NCBI RefSeq assembly: GCF_030731085.1
Contig: NZ_JASNFN010000009.1
Coordinates: forward strand, 62,001-126,000
Length of the DNA stretch: 64,000 nucleotides
Reading direction: 5' to 3'
DNA from: Blastococcus carthaginiensis
GTDB lineage: Bacteria; Actinomycetota; Actinomycetes; Mycobacteriales; Geodermatophilaceae
Shown: positions 6,922-16,722 of the stretch, one piece after another
Position numbering within the stretch: position 1 is the stretch's first letter
How the letters are laid out: every line of letters starts with the position of its first letter
The notes under the pieces: generated by a model
What the model was told of the DNA's origin: nothing
Database searches by the model: none
The model's input: the letters and a program-made list of their open reading frames with translations, nothing else
Program-made: the position numbers and the translations under genes

Positions 6922-9872
6922 AGCCTGGAGCCGTTCCGCCCGGCGACCACCTCGAGCCGCGTGGGGATGCGCGTGCGCAGCTCCTCGAGGTGGCTGATGA
7001 CGCCCACCGTGCGCCCGCCGCGGCGGAGCTCGTCGAGCACGGTCATCACCGCGTCCAGCGCCTGCGCGTCCAGCGTGCCGAACCCCTCGTCCACGAACAG
7101 GGTGTCGATGCGGACGCCGCCGGTCTCCGCGGTGACCACGTCGGCGAGCCCCAGGGCGAGCGCGAGCGAGGCCATGAAGCTCTCCCCGCCCGAGAGCGTC
7201 TTGGTGGGCCGACGGACCCCGGTGTACTCGTCGAACACGTCCAGCCCCAGGCCACCACGAGCGCCGTGCCGGCCCTGCGCGTCGCTGTGCAGGAACGTGT
7301 AGCGGCCGCCCGACATGTCCAGCAGCCGCCGGCTGGCCACCTCGGCGACCTGCTCCAGGCGCGCGGCCAGCACGAACGACTGCAGCCGCATCCGGCGTGC
7401 GTTCGCCCCCCGGCCGTGGGTCAGGTCGGCCAGCGCGGTGACCTGGTCGCTCCAGGCGCGCAGCTCGGCGAGCGTGAGCTCCGCCGCGCTCACCCGCCCG
7501 ACCAGGTCCTCCAGCGACCTCGTGCAGCGGCGCGCCTGCTCCAGTTCGGCCACCGCCTCCTCCCGCCGGCGGGTGCCGCCGGCGCAGCGGTCCTCCAGCG
7601 CGGCCAGGTCGGGCCGGCCGGGGAGGTCGGCGAGCTCCGGGTCGGTCAGCTGGGCGCGCAGGACGGCCACGCGCTGGTCGTGCCCGTCGAGCTGCCGGTC
7701 CAGCTGGGCCAGGCGGCCGGGGCCGGCCAGCGCCGACTCCGCCGCGCGGACGTCGTCGAACCCGGCGACCCCGGCCCGCTCCTCCGCCACCCGGCGGGCC
7801 GCCTCGGCCTCGGCACGGGCGCGCAGGTTCTCGACCTCGGCGGCGACGACCGCTTCGCACGCCTCCGCGGCGGCCGACAGCCGGGTGACCCGGGCCGCCA
7901 GGTCGGCGTCGTCGCCCCGGGCCGCGGCCAGCCGGGCGGTCAGCTCCGCGAGGCCGGTGGTCAGCGCGTCGTGCTCGGCGGTCCGGGCACGCAGCTCCTC
8001 GCGGTCCGCGCCGAGGCGGGCGGCCGCCTCCTCCCGCTCGCCGACCAGCTCGCGCAAGCGGGCCTCGGCCGGGGCGAGCCCTGCGGCCAGGTCCGTCGCG
8101 GTGCGCACGGCCGCGGTCAGCTCGGCGACGCGGGCCGCCTGCTGCTGCGACGGCAGCTCGCCGGCGCGCGCCCGCAGGCCGGCGAGCTCGCGCTCCGCGG
8201 CCTCCAGCCGGCCGGTCGCCGCGGTGAGCGCCGCCTCCGCCGCATCGGCGAGCGCGCGTGCGGCGTCCTCGTCGGCGGCCGTGACCCGCTCGCCACCCGG
8301 TGCGGCGGGGCGCGGGTGCTCGACGGCGCCGCAGACCGGGCAGTCGGCACCGTCGGTGAGCCCGGCGGCGAGCTCGGCGGCCATGCCGTCCAGCCGCCGG
8401 GCGCGCAGGTCCAGCCACCGCTCCCGGGCGTCGGCCCGGGCATCCCGCGCCCGGGCGGTGTCCTCGCGGAGCACGCCCAGCGTCGCGTCCAGCTCGGCCG
8501 CCGCCCGGCTGGCGACGAGGGCCGCCTCCGCGGACTCCAGCGACGCGCGCAGACCCGGCAGCTCTGCGGCAGCCGCCCGCGCGCGGGCCGCCTCCTGCTC
8601 CTGCGCGGCGAGCAGCTCCGGGATGGCGGCGGCGGCCTGCTCCCCCGCTCGGCACCGCCCGGTCAGCTCGCGGACCCGCCGGGCGAGCGCGGCGACGGAC
8701 CGCTCCAGCGCCCGCGCGCGGTCCACCTCGGGCAGCAGCGCCCGCGCCTCGGCGGCCCGGTCGCGCAGCTCGCGGGCCACCAGACCGTCGGCCGGCCGGC
8801 CCTGGGAGACCGGCTGCCACGCCGCGACGGCACCGGCGAGGCCTCCCGCGGCGCCCTCGGCCGCCCGCCCGGCCGCGTGTGCGGCGTCCAGCACGTCGCG
8901 CAGCGGTTCGGCCCGGCGACCGGTGTCGCGCTCGGCCCGCAGGGGTTCGAGCGCCCGCGCGCGCTGCTCGAGGTCGACGAGCTCCGCCAGCGCCTGGTCC
9001 CGCCGGGTGTGCCGTGCGGCCAGCGCGCGGGCCTCGGCCAGCTCGGCGTCGGCGGAGGCCACCTCCGCGGCGGCCGCCCCGGCCCGCGCGGTGGCCGAGG
9101 CGAGCTGCGCTCCCGCGGCCGCCCGGACCTCTGCCACCCAGCGCAGGACGCCACCGCCGGCCCCCGCACCCACGAGCTCGGGGGCCAGCTCCTCGGGCAC
9201 CTCGACATCAGCGGCCTGGGCGACGCGGTCGAGCAGGTTGGCCAACTGGTGGCGGGCGTCCTCCGTGCCCGCGCGGACCGCCGTCCGCTCGTCGGCCAGC
9301 CACTCTTCCGCGCGGGCGTACCGGTCGACGTCGAAGAGCGTGCGGAGCAGCTCGGTGCGGTGCTCCGGCTCGGCCCGCAGGAACCGCGCGAAGTCACCCT
9401 GCGGGAGCAGCACCACCTGGCAGAACTGGTGCACGTCGAGCCCCAGCCGCGTGCGCAGGTGCTCGGAGCCCTCGTCGATGCGCGTGCTGACCGGCTCCCA
9501 CCCGCCGTCGGTGAGCCGGGAGACCACCAGCTTCGCCTGCTCGGTCGCCCAGCCCTCACCGCGCTTCTTCGGCCGCTGCTGCTCCGGCCGGCGGACCACG
9601 CGCAGCCGCTCGTCGCCGAGGGTGAGCTCGCAGCTGACCTCGGTGCGGGTGGCGGCGTCGGCGTGGTCGCTGCGCAGCCGCTTCTCCTCGCCGCGGGCGC
9701 CGGGGACGCGGCCGTAGAGGGCGAAGACCACCCCGTCCAGCAGCGTGGTCTTGCCCGCGCCCGTCGGCCCCCAGAGCAGGAAGAGCCCGTCCCGGCCGAC
9801 CTCGTCGAGGTCGACCTCGACGGTGCCGGCGAAGGGGCCGAACGCCGTCAGGGACAGCCGGTGCAACCTCAT
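6912..9872 (-). CDS. sbcC: Exonuclease subunit SbcC (Rad50-like ATPase)
   Basis: 986 residues. N-terminal ABC half with Walker A GPTGAGKTTLLD near 34-45; a long coiled coil; a zinc-hook CPVC near residue 510; and the C-terminal half with the ABC signature LSGGESFM and Walker B LFVDEGFGTLD. With SbcD it forms the Mre11/Rad50-like complex that opens DNA hairpins and trims ends. The ATG at 9872 overlaps the sbcD stop (9869-9872). The hairpin-processing role is worth noting in a chromosome so rich in palindromes, but that link is speculation. Confidence 0.93.
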   Translation of the reverse strand: MRLHRLSLTAFGPFAGTVEVDLDEVGRDGLFLLWGPTGAGKTTLLDGVVFALYGRVPGARGEEKRLRSDHADAATRTEVSCELTLGDERLRVVRRPEQQRPKKRGEGWATEQAKLVVSRLTDGGWEPVSTRIDEGSEHLRTRLGLDVHQFCQVVLLPQGDFARFLRAEPEHRTELLRTLFDVDRYARAEEWLADERTAVRAGTEDARHQLANLLDRVAQAADVEVPEELAPELVGAGAGGGVLRWVAEVRAAAGAQLASATARAGAAAAEVASADAELAEARALAARHTRRDQALAELVDLEQRARALEPLRAERDTGRRAEPLRDVLDAAHAAGRAAEGAAGGLAGAVAAWQPVSQGRPADGLVARELRDRAAEARALLPEVDRARALERSVAALARRVRELTGRCRAGEQAAAAIPELLAAQEQEAARARAAAAELPGLRASLESAEAALVASRAAAELDATLGVLREDTARARDARADARERWLDLRARRLDGMAAELAAGLTDGADCPVCGAVEHPRPAAPGGERVTAADEDAARALADAAEAALTAATGRLEAAERELAGLRARAGELPSQQQAARVAELTAAVRTATDLAAGLAPAEARLRELVGEREEAAARLGADREELRARTAEHDALTTGLAELTARLAAARGDDADLAARVTRLSAAAEACEAVVAAEVENLRARAEAEAARRVAEERAGVAGFDDVRAAESALAGPGRLAQLDRQLDGHDQRVAVLRAQLTDPELADLPGRPDLAALEDRCAGGTRRREEAVAELEQARRCTRSLEDLVGRVSAAELTLAELRAWSDQVTALADLTHGRGANARRMRLQSFVLAARLEQVAEVASRRLLDMSGGRYTFLHSDAQGRHGARGGLGLDVFDEYTGVRRPTKTLSGGESFMASLALALGLADVVTAETGGVRIDTLFVDEGFGTLDAQALDAVMTVLDELRRGGRTVGVISHLEELRTRIPTRLEVVAGRNGSRLAG

Positions 9873-11017
9873 CGGGCCGCCTCCTCGCGGTCGGCGGCGC
9901 CGAGCGCCCGGGCCAGCAGCTCCCGCTCGGCCGCGCTGGCGGGGACGCCGCGCACGGCGCTGACGAACTCCCCGGCGATCTCGAGGGCGCTGCGCCCCCG
10001 CATCCGCTCCTGGTAGCTCCCGCTGCCGGCCGACGCTCCCGCACCCGTCCAGTCCAGGTGGACGCAGTGCGGGAACCGGGCCTGCAACCGGCGCATGGGA
10101 TCGGCCGGCCGCGCCGGGTCGGTGAGCCGGGCGGAGACGAAGTGCTGCTCCGCCGCCGCGTGAGCCGGGTCGGCGAGCAGCTCCTCCAGCGTGCCGGTGA
10201 GCACGCTCAGCGGCCGCGGGGTGGGCAGCGGGACCGCGCGCACGCCGGCGAGCCCGGCGGCGTCGAACTCGACCAGCCAGGCCTGCTTCTGCTGACCGGC
10301 CTCGCCGAAGGAGTAGGCCAGCGGCGAGCCGCTGTAGCGCATCCGCGGACTCAGGGTCTGTGGGCGGTGCAGGTGCCCGAGCGCCACGTAGTCGACGCCG
10401 TCGAACACCGCGCCCGGCACCAGGTCGACGCCGCCGACGCAGATGTCCCGCTCGCTCTCGCTGGCCACCCCGCCGCCGACGAAGGCGTGCGCGAGCACCA
10501 CCGAACGCGCCCCGGGTCGGAGGAAGAGATCGGCCCGCACCCGGTCCATCGCCTCCCGTAGCACCGCCTCGTGCCCGCGGGCCCCGGGGACGCCGAGCTC
10601 GTGCCGGGCCACCTCGGGCTCCAGGTAGGGGATGCCGTAGAGGGCCACCTCGCCGTGCTCGTCGGCCAGCAGGACCGGCTCGTCCAGCCGCGCGGTGGCC
10701 GCGCGCACGTGCAGCCCGGCCGCGCTCAGCAGCCCGGAGAAGGTGCCGAGCCGCCGGGCCGAGTCGTGGTTGCCGGGTGTGAGCACGACGCGCGCGCCGG
10801 TGCCCAGCAGCCGGCCGACCACCCTGTCCAGCACCGCCGTGGCATCGGCGGAGGGCACTGCCCGGTCGTAGACGTCGCCGGCGACGACGACGACGTCGAC
10901 CCGCTCGCGGCTGACCACGGCCGCCAGGCCGCCCAGCACCTCCTCCTGCTCGGCGAGCAGGTCGGTGCCGTGCAGGGTGCGGCCGATGTGCCAGTCGGAG
11001 GTGTGGAGGAGCCGCAT
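9869..11017 (-). CDS. sbcD: Exonuclease subunit SbcD (Mre11-like nuclease)
   Basis: 382 residues with all metallophosphoesterase motifs in order: TSDWHIGRTLHG (6-17), GDVYDRAVPS (48-57), TPGNHDS (79-85) and GHLHRPQ near 213. This is the Mn-dependent nuclease subunit of SbcCD. It is the first gene of the sbcD-sbcC operon and overlaps sbcC by 4 nt. As I recall, sbcCD is not part of the M. tuberculosis purE-birA block, so it is probably part of the accessory insertion here. Confidence 0.93.
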   Translation of the reverse strand: MRLLHTSDWHIGRTLHGTDLLAEQEEVLGGLAAVVSRERVDVVVVAGDVYDRAVPSADATAVLDRVVGRLLGTGARVVLTPGNHDSARRLGTFSGLLSAAGLHVRAATARLDEPVLLADEHGEVALYGIPYLEPEVARHELGVPGARGHEAVLREAMDRVRADLFLRPGARSVVLAHAFVGGGVASESERDICVGGVDLVPGAVFDGVDYVALGHLHRPQTLSPRMRYSGSPLAYSFGEAGQQKQAWLVEFDAAGLAGVRAVPLPTPRPLSVLTGTLEELLADPAHAAAEQHFVSARLTDPARPADPMRRLQARFPHCVHLDWTGAGASAGSGSYQERMRGRSALEIAGEFVSAVRGVPASAAERELLARALGAADREEAAR

Positions 11018-11095
11018 GACCGCAGAAGCTAGGGAGGGGGTCCGACAGAACGGCCGAGGCGCGCCGTGACGGCCCCGTCACATCCGGTCGCCCGG

Positions 11096-11671
11096 TCAGA
11101 GCACCTCGGTGGAGCCCCAGCCGTCCCGCGGGGGCCAGTCCTCGTCGCCGCGGATGTACCCGGCGCTCTCGCGGGCCCGCCGTTCGGCGTCCTCCTCGAC
11201 CATGACGTTGAGCAGCTGCTGCACCCGGTCGCTGTCGGGGATCTGGTGCAGCACCGTCGGCCCGCCGTCGCCGGCGGTCTCGATGGTGAGCGTGCCGGAG
11301 TTGACGACCCGCTCCCACAGCGTCTGGGTGTAGGAGACATCGGTGATCCGGGACAGCCCGAGGTCGCGGCCGCGGCGGGCCAGGATCCCGGCGCGGAACA
11401 GCAGCCGGTGCGTGGTCACCACGTAGTGCGTCGTCCGCCAGCGCAGCAGGGGCACGACGACGAGGAACAGCAGCAGCAGGACGGCGAGGCCCACGATCAC
11501 CAGCCGGTAGATCCCCTGCTGACGCCCCGGGGGCACCAGGGCGGCGCCGAACGACGCGCTCCCGACGACGAGGAGGAACAGGAGCACCGGCCGGACGAGG
11601 GTCAGCCAGTGCGGGTGCAGGTGGCGCACGACCTCTTCGTCGTCGGCGAGCAGCTTGTCGGGGTACGGCAC
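11096..11671 (-). CDS. PH-domain (bPH2/DUF304) membrane protein
   Basis: 191 residues. Two hydrophobic segments (about 27-46 and 54-77) are followed by a PH-like domain with the typical WRTTHYVVTTHRLLFRAG and LSRITDVSYTQTLWER motifs (about 78-125) and a charged C-terminal tail. Such proteins sit in the membrane with a cytosolic PH fold; the ligand is unknown. The start is taken as GTG at 11671 (VPYPDKLLADDEE). As I recall, Rv3278c, the birA neighbour in M. tuberculosis, is the equivalent, so this gene belongs to the conserved backbone. Confidence 0.85.
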   Translation of the reverse strand: MPYPDKLLADDEEVVRHLHPHWLTLVRPVLLFLLVVGSASFGAALVPPGRQQGIYRLVIVGLAVLLLLFLVVVPLLRWRTTHYVVTTHRLLFRAGILARRGRDLGLSRITDVSYTQTLWERVVNSGTLTIETAGDGGPTVLHQIPDSDRVQQLLNVMVEEDAERRARESAGYIRGDEDWPPRDGWGSTEVL

Positions 11672-11702
11672 CCCACCAGGATGCCGTCGAACCGGCCCGG
11701 GG

Positions 11703-12896
11703 TCAGGCCATCGACGTGACCGGCGCGTCCGCGGCGGCGGCCCGGGGCTCCGGGACCGCCACGGGGACGGGCACCGCGGACCGGCGGGCGGGCGCCCCGC
11801 GCAACCGGCGCCGGGCGGGCTCCTCGACGAACCGCCACAGCACCCAGGCCGCCAGGAAGGGCGCGCCCAGCTGCAGCAGCACGCCGGCCGCCGAGGCGGA
11901 TCCGGCGCCGGCGAGGGTCCAGAGCGTCTCGAACACCGCCATGTGCACCAGGTAGAGGGCGAAGGAGATCCGGCCGCCCAGGACGACGAGCGGGGTCGAG
12001 AGCAGCCTGGCCGGGCCGGCGTCGGTGAGGGCGAGCGCCCCCACGAGCACCGGGAACAGCAGGGCGACGGCGCCGGCGCGGTCCTGCCCCGCGGCGCCGG
12101 CCCACCAGAGGGCCACGGGCAGGAGGGCGAGCACCGCCGCGGCGGTGCGCCCGGCGGCGCGCTCCACCGCGGCGCCCCGGTCGACCCGGGCGACGGCCAG
12201 CGCGGCCAGCGAGCCGGCGAGGAAGGCACCGGTCAGCCGCAGCAGCCAGCTCCAGGCCCAGTCGTGCGTGCCGAGGACCAGGCAGGTGGCGGCGAAGGGC
12301 ACCAGCGCCGCGACCGCGAGCGCCGCCGGCACCACCGGCCGCCGCGACCGCACCCGGTGCAGGAGCAGCGCCAGGAGCGGGAAGGCCAGGTACGCCAGCC
12401 ACTCGGCGCTCAGCGACCAGCCCGGCCCCACCGGGCCGGTGGCGGAGTAGTCGGGCCGGTCCCACACCTGGACGAGCAGGACCTGGCGCAGCAGCGTCAC
12501 GGCGTCCAGCCCCTCTGCGGCGCTCCCGCCCGGGGTGCCGACCAGCGCCTGCTGCACGTGCCCGCCCACGAGGACCGCCCCCAGGACGACCATCCACGTG
12601 GGCCAGATCCGGCTGATCCGCGCCCGGTAGAAGTCGACCGCGGCCCGGCCCCGGAACCGGTTCCCGAGGACGGCAACGTAGTTGTGCGCGAGGACGAAGC
12701 CGCTGAGCACGAAGAAGAGGTCGACCCCGAGCCAGCCGCTCGCCAGCAGCGGCCGCAGGGGGTCGAGGCGGGCGAGCAGGTCCCGGTCCGGCGAGAACAG
12801 CCAGAAGTGGTGCGCCACGACCCAGACGGCCGCGACCAGCCGCAGCCCGGTCAGCCCGCGGATCTCGCCGCGGAGCGCCTGATGCGCACCGGCCAT
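11703..12896 (-). CDS. Acyltransferase family 3 (OafA/YrhL-like) membrane protein
   Basis: 397 residues with about ten hydrophobic segments. The N-terminal GLTGLRLVAAVWVVAHH carries the conserved His pair of acyltransferase-3 proteins, and FFVLSGFVLAHNY is the next family block. These enzymes transfer acetyl or other acyl groups across the membrane to cell-surface sugars, lipids or antibiotics. There is no SGNH domain. It lies between the PH-domain gene and birA. Given the nearby sialic acid genes, surface glycan O-acetylation is a reasonable but unproven role. Confidence 0.85.
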   Translation of the reverse strand: MAGAHQALRGEIRGLTGLRLVAAVWVVAHHFWLFSPDRDLLARLDPLRPLLASGWLGVDLFFVLSGFVLAHNYVAVLGNRFRGRAAVDFYRARISRIWPTWMVVLGAVLVGGHVQQALVGTPGGSAAEGLDAVTLLRQVLLVQVWDRPDYSATGPVGPGWSLSAEWLAYLAFPLLALLLHRVRSRRPVVPAALAVAALVPFAATCLVLGTHDWAWSWLLRLTGAFLAGSLAALAVARVDRGAAVERAAGRTAAAVLALLPVALWWAGAAGQDRAGAVALLFPVLVGALALTDAGPARLLSTPLVVLGGRISFALYLVHMAVFETLWTLAGAGSASAAGVLLQLGAPFLAAWVLWRFVEEPARRRLRGAPARRSAVPVPVAVPEPRAAAADAPVTSMA

Positions 12897-12969
12897 GGTC
12901 GCCGCCTCCGGGGAACTCCGTCACGTGGACGAGCGCGGACGCTAGCCGCGGGCCGGAGCGAGGACGGGG

Positions 12970-13875
12970 TCACGGACGGGGACCCGGGGGCGTGTCGGTC
13001 CCGTCCGCCCCACCCGCCCCCTCCGTGCCGGATCGGGGGCGGCGCACGTGCCGGACGTCGCCGCTGGCGAGCTCGACCTGCCCCTCGGCGGTGTCCAGCA
13101 CCAGCCGGCCGCCCCAGTCGATCGCCCGCGCGGTGCCGACGAGCGCCGACCCGTCCGGCATCGTCACCTCGACCGTGCTGCCGACCGTCGAGGACCACGA
13201 CAGGTAGTCCCGGGCGAGCCCGGAGACGACGGGGTCGCCCAGGGCCGCCACCCAGCCGCGGTAACGCCGCTCGAGCGCGCGCAGGAACGCGAGCAGGACC
13301 GGGGCGCGGTCCACGACTCCGCCGGTGACGACCGACAGCGACGTACCCGTGGCGGGCAGCTCGGCCGCGGTGGTCGAGACGTTGAGGCCCACGCCGACGA
13401 CGACCCCGGCAGGCTCCCCGCCCCCGCCGACCGACTCGGCGAGGATGCCGGCGAGCTTGCGCCCGTCCCGGGCCAGCAGGTCGTTGGGCCACTTCACGGT
13501 CGCGAGCACACCGGCGACCTCCCGCACCGACTCGGCCAGCGCCACCCCGGTGAGCAGCGGCAGCCAGCCACGACGTGCGGCGGGCACGTCGGGGCGCAGG
13601 AGGAAGGAGACGGTCAGGCCGGCCCGCGGCGGCGACGTCCACACCCGGTCCAGCCGGCCGCGCCCGGTGACCTGGTGCTCGGCCACCAGGACGGTGCCCT
13701 CCGAGGCGCCGTCCGCGGCGGCGGCGGCCAGCGCGGCGTTCGTGGAGCCGACCTCCGCCACCACCTCGACCGTGCGCCACAGGGCGGTGTCGCGGGTGAG
13801 GGCCGCCTGCAGGGCGGCCGCGTCGAGGGCGGGCCGGTCGAGGTCGGACCAGCGCGAGGAGGGCGTGTCGGGCAC
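12970..13875 (-). CDS. birA: Biotin--[acetyl-CoA-carboxylase] ligase
   Basis: 301 residues. EVGSTNAAL (about 41-49), GRGRLDRVW (about 71-79) and KWPNDLL (about 123-129) are the biotin/ATP-binding motifs. There is no N-terminal helix-turn-helix, so it is a monofunctional ligase without repressor activity, as in other actinobacteria. It biotinylates the carrier domain encoded by accA3 nearby and faces accD divergently, the same arrangement as birA/accD5 in M. tuberculosis. A TACGGT box six bases before the GTG start suggests a leaderless message. Confidence 0.93.
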   Translation of the reverse strand: MPDTPSSRWSDLDRPALDAAALQAALTRDTALWRTVEVVAEVGSTNAALAAAAADGASEGTVLVAEHQVTGRGRLDRVWTSPPRAGLTVSFLLRPDVPAARRGWLPLLTGVALAESVREVAGVLATVKWPNDLLARDGRKLAGILAESVGGGGEPAGVVVGVGLNVSTTAAELPATGTSLSVVTGGVVDRAPVLLAFLRALERRYRGWVAALGDPVVSGLARDYLSWSSTVGSTVEVTMPDGSALVGTARAIDWGGRLVLDTAEGQVELASGDVRHVRRPRSGTEGAGGADGTDTPPGPRP

Positions 13876-13881
13876 GGGGAG

Positions 13882-13887
13882 ACCGTA
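13882..13887 (-). promoter_or_regulatory. -10 box of birA, leaderless arrangement
   Basis: TACGGT on the minus strand ends six bases before the GTG of birA (13875). No Shine-Dalgarno sequence is present. Confidence 0.5.
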
Positions 13888-13943
13888 GCCAGGGACGGCG
13901 GCGGAGTGTGCGCTCGCGCCCGGCGGCGGGACTCCCGAAGGAA

Positions 13944-13967
13944 GGGAGCGAGCCGCTCCCCTACGCT
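13944..13967 (+). promoter_or_regulatory. Inverted repeat next to the accD -10 box (candidate operator)
   Basis: GGGAGCG (13944-13950) and CGCTCCC (13954-13960) form a perfect 7 bp inverted repeat with a 3-base centre. It is followed immediately by TACGCT (13962-13967), a good -10 box for accD, which would give a leader of about 85 nt. A repeat between the -35 and -10 positions is a typical repressor site, but the regulator is unknown. Confidence 0.4.
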
Positions 13968-14059
13968 ACGGAACCCGTGGCCCGGCATCCGAGTCACGCC
14001 CCGAGCACAGCAGCGCCGCCACGGCGGCCGACGAGCGCCAGCGAGGAGAACGAGGACGC

Positions 14060-15684
<1,625 letters not shown>

Positions 15685-15688
<4 letters not shown>

Positions 15689-16035
15689 CGACGACATCGT
15701 CGTCCTCCGGACGACACCGCGATCAGGTGCCGTCCCCCGAGCCGCGCGGAGCCGTTGCGTCGTCCGATCCCGGAGACCCTTCGGGCCTCCACTCCGGACG
15801 ACACGACCAGGTGCCGTCCCCATCCGCCGTGGTGCCTCCACTGCTGCGGGTCGTCAAGGGTGAACCGTCGGCGGAGGAGCTGGCCGCGCTGACGGTCGTC
15901 GTCGCCGCGCTGTCGCAGCGCCGCCCCCGTCGCCGGCCCACCCCGGTCGGCGCGTGGGCGTCCTACGGCGACGCGCACCGGAGCGCCCTCCGCGCCGGCC
16001 CGGGTGGCTGGCGGGCCGCGGGGAGGTTCTCGTGA
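15685..16035 (+). CDS. accE: Acyl-CoA carboxylase epsilon subunit with repeat-derived N-terminus
   Basis: 116 residues if started at the GTG overlapping the accD stop. The conserved epsilon core begins near residue 50 (LLRVVKGEPSAEELAALTVV). The first ~48 residues are low-complexity and contain GRHRDQVPSP and GRHDQVPSP, two translated copies of a DNA repeat that also occurs in non-coding DNA at 53937. In-frame GTG codons at 15727, 15811 and 15829 could be the real start; 15829 gives the usual short AccE but none has a clear ribosome site. AccE stabilises the alpha-beta carboxylase complex in actinobacteria. It overlaps maf by GTGA. Confidence 0.82.
15704..15737 (-). repeat. Dispersed ~33 bp repeat, copy 1 (inside accE)
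   Basis: Minus-strand core GGACGGCACCTGATCGCGGT followed by GTCGTCCGGAGG. A copy at 53937-53970 is identical over the first half with a few changes in the second. Confidence 0.6.
15792..15821 (-). repeat. Dispersed ~33 bp repeat, copy 2 (inside accE)
   Basis: Minus-strand GGGGACGGCACCTGGTCGTG followed by TCGTCCGG. It is a diverged copy of the element at 15704-15737, with a short deletion in the middle, in the same reading frame of accE. Confidence 0.5.
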
Positions 16036-16640
16036 CCGCGGAGCGCCGGCTCGTGCTGGCCTCCGCGTCACCGGCCCGGCTGTCCCTCCTCCGCCAGGCC
16101 GGGCTGTCGCCCGAGGTCGTGGTCAGCGACGTCGACGAGTCGGCGTACCCGGCCCCGCGCGTGGCCGAGCAGGTCGCCCTGCTGGCCGCCGCCAAGGCCG
16201 CGGCGGTCGCCAAGCGGGAGACCGACGCCCTCGTCATCGGCGCGGACTCCCTGCTGGAGTTCGGCGGCAAGCCGCAGGGCAAGCCCGCGGACGCGGCCGA
16301 GGCCCGGGACCGCTGGCGCCGGATGGCCGGGCGCTCGGGCGTCCTGCACACCGGGCAGGCGCTGTTCGACGTCCGGGACGGCGCCGTGGTCAGCCGCGAC
16401 ATCGCGGTGGCCTCCACCGTCGTCTACTTCGCCGACCCGACCCCGCCGGAGGTGGAGGCCTACCTCGCGACCGGGGAGCCGCTGGCCGTGGCGGGGGCGT
16501 TCACCCTCGACGGGCTGGGCGCGCCGTTCGTGCGCCGCGTCGAGGGCGACCCGGCCGCCGTGGTGGGTCTGTCCCTGACGGTCCTCCGCACCCAGCTCGG
16601 CAAGCGCGGCCTGGCCATCACCGACCTCTGGCGCCGCTGA
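16032..16640 (+). CDS. maf: Maf-type nucleoside triphosphate pyrophosphatase
   Basis: 202 residues. LASASPARLSLLRQAG (about 8-23), DVDES, GADSLLEFGGKPQGKP (about 74-89) and the following R.M.G block are the Maf signatures. The family hydrolyses dTTP/UTP or modified nucleotides to the monophosphate and PPi as a house-cleaning function. The GTG at 16032 overlaps the accE stop, giving an accD-accE-maf chain; the same order is found in M. tuberculosis (Rv3280-Rv3282), as I recall. Confidence 0.92.
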   Translation: MTAERRLVLASASPARLSLLRQAGLSPEVVVSDVDESAYPAPRVAEQVALLAAAKAAAVAKRETDALVIGADSLLEFGGKPQGKPADAAEARDRWRRMAGRSGVLHTGQALFDVRDGAVVSRDIAVASTVVYFADPTPPEVEAYLATGEPLAVAGAFTLDGLGAPFVRRVEGDPAAVVGLSLTVLRTQLGKRGLAITDLWRR

Positions 16641-16722
16641 AGACACCGGCGTCGACGCAGCACCCCGCCCGGCGCGGGCACCGACAACAGAACGACCGGC
16701 CCACAGAAGAGGGAGAGCACCG

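Noticed and set aside
6822..10016. 1064-codon open frame on the plus strand opposite sbcC
   Set aside because: Shadow of sbcC: low-complexity Arg/Gly/Pro/Ala composition, no recognisable motif, and the minus strand encodes a complete Rad50-like ATPase.
12970..13875. Truncation of BirA (missing DNA-binding domain)
   Set aside because: Monofunctional ligases without the helix-turn-helix are normal in actinobacteria.
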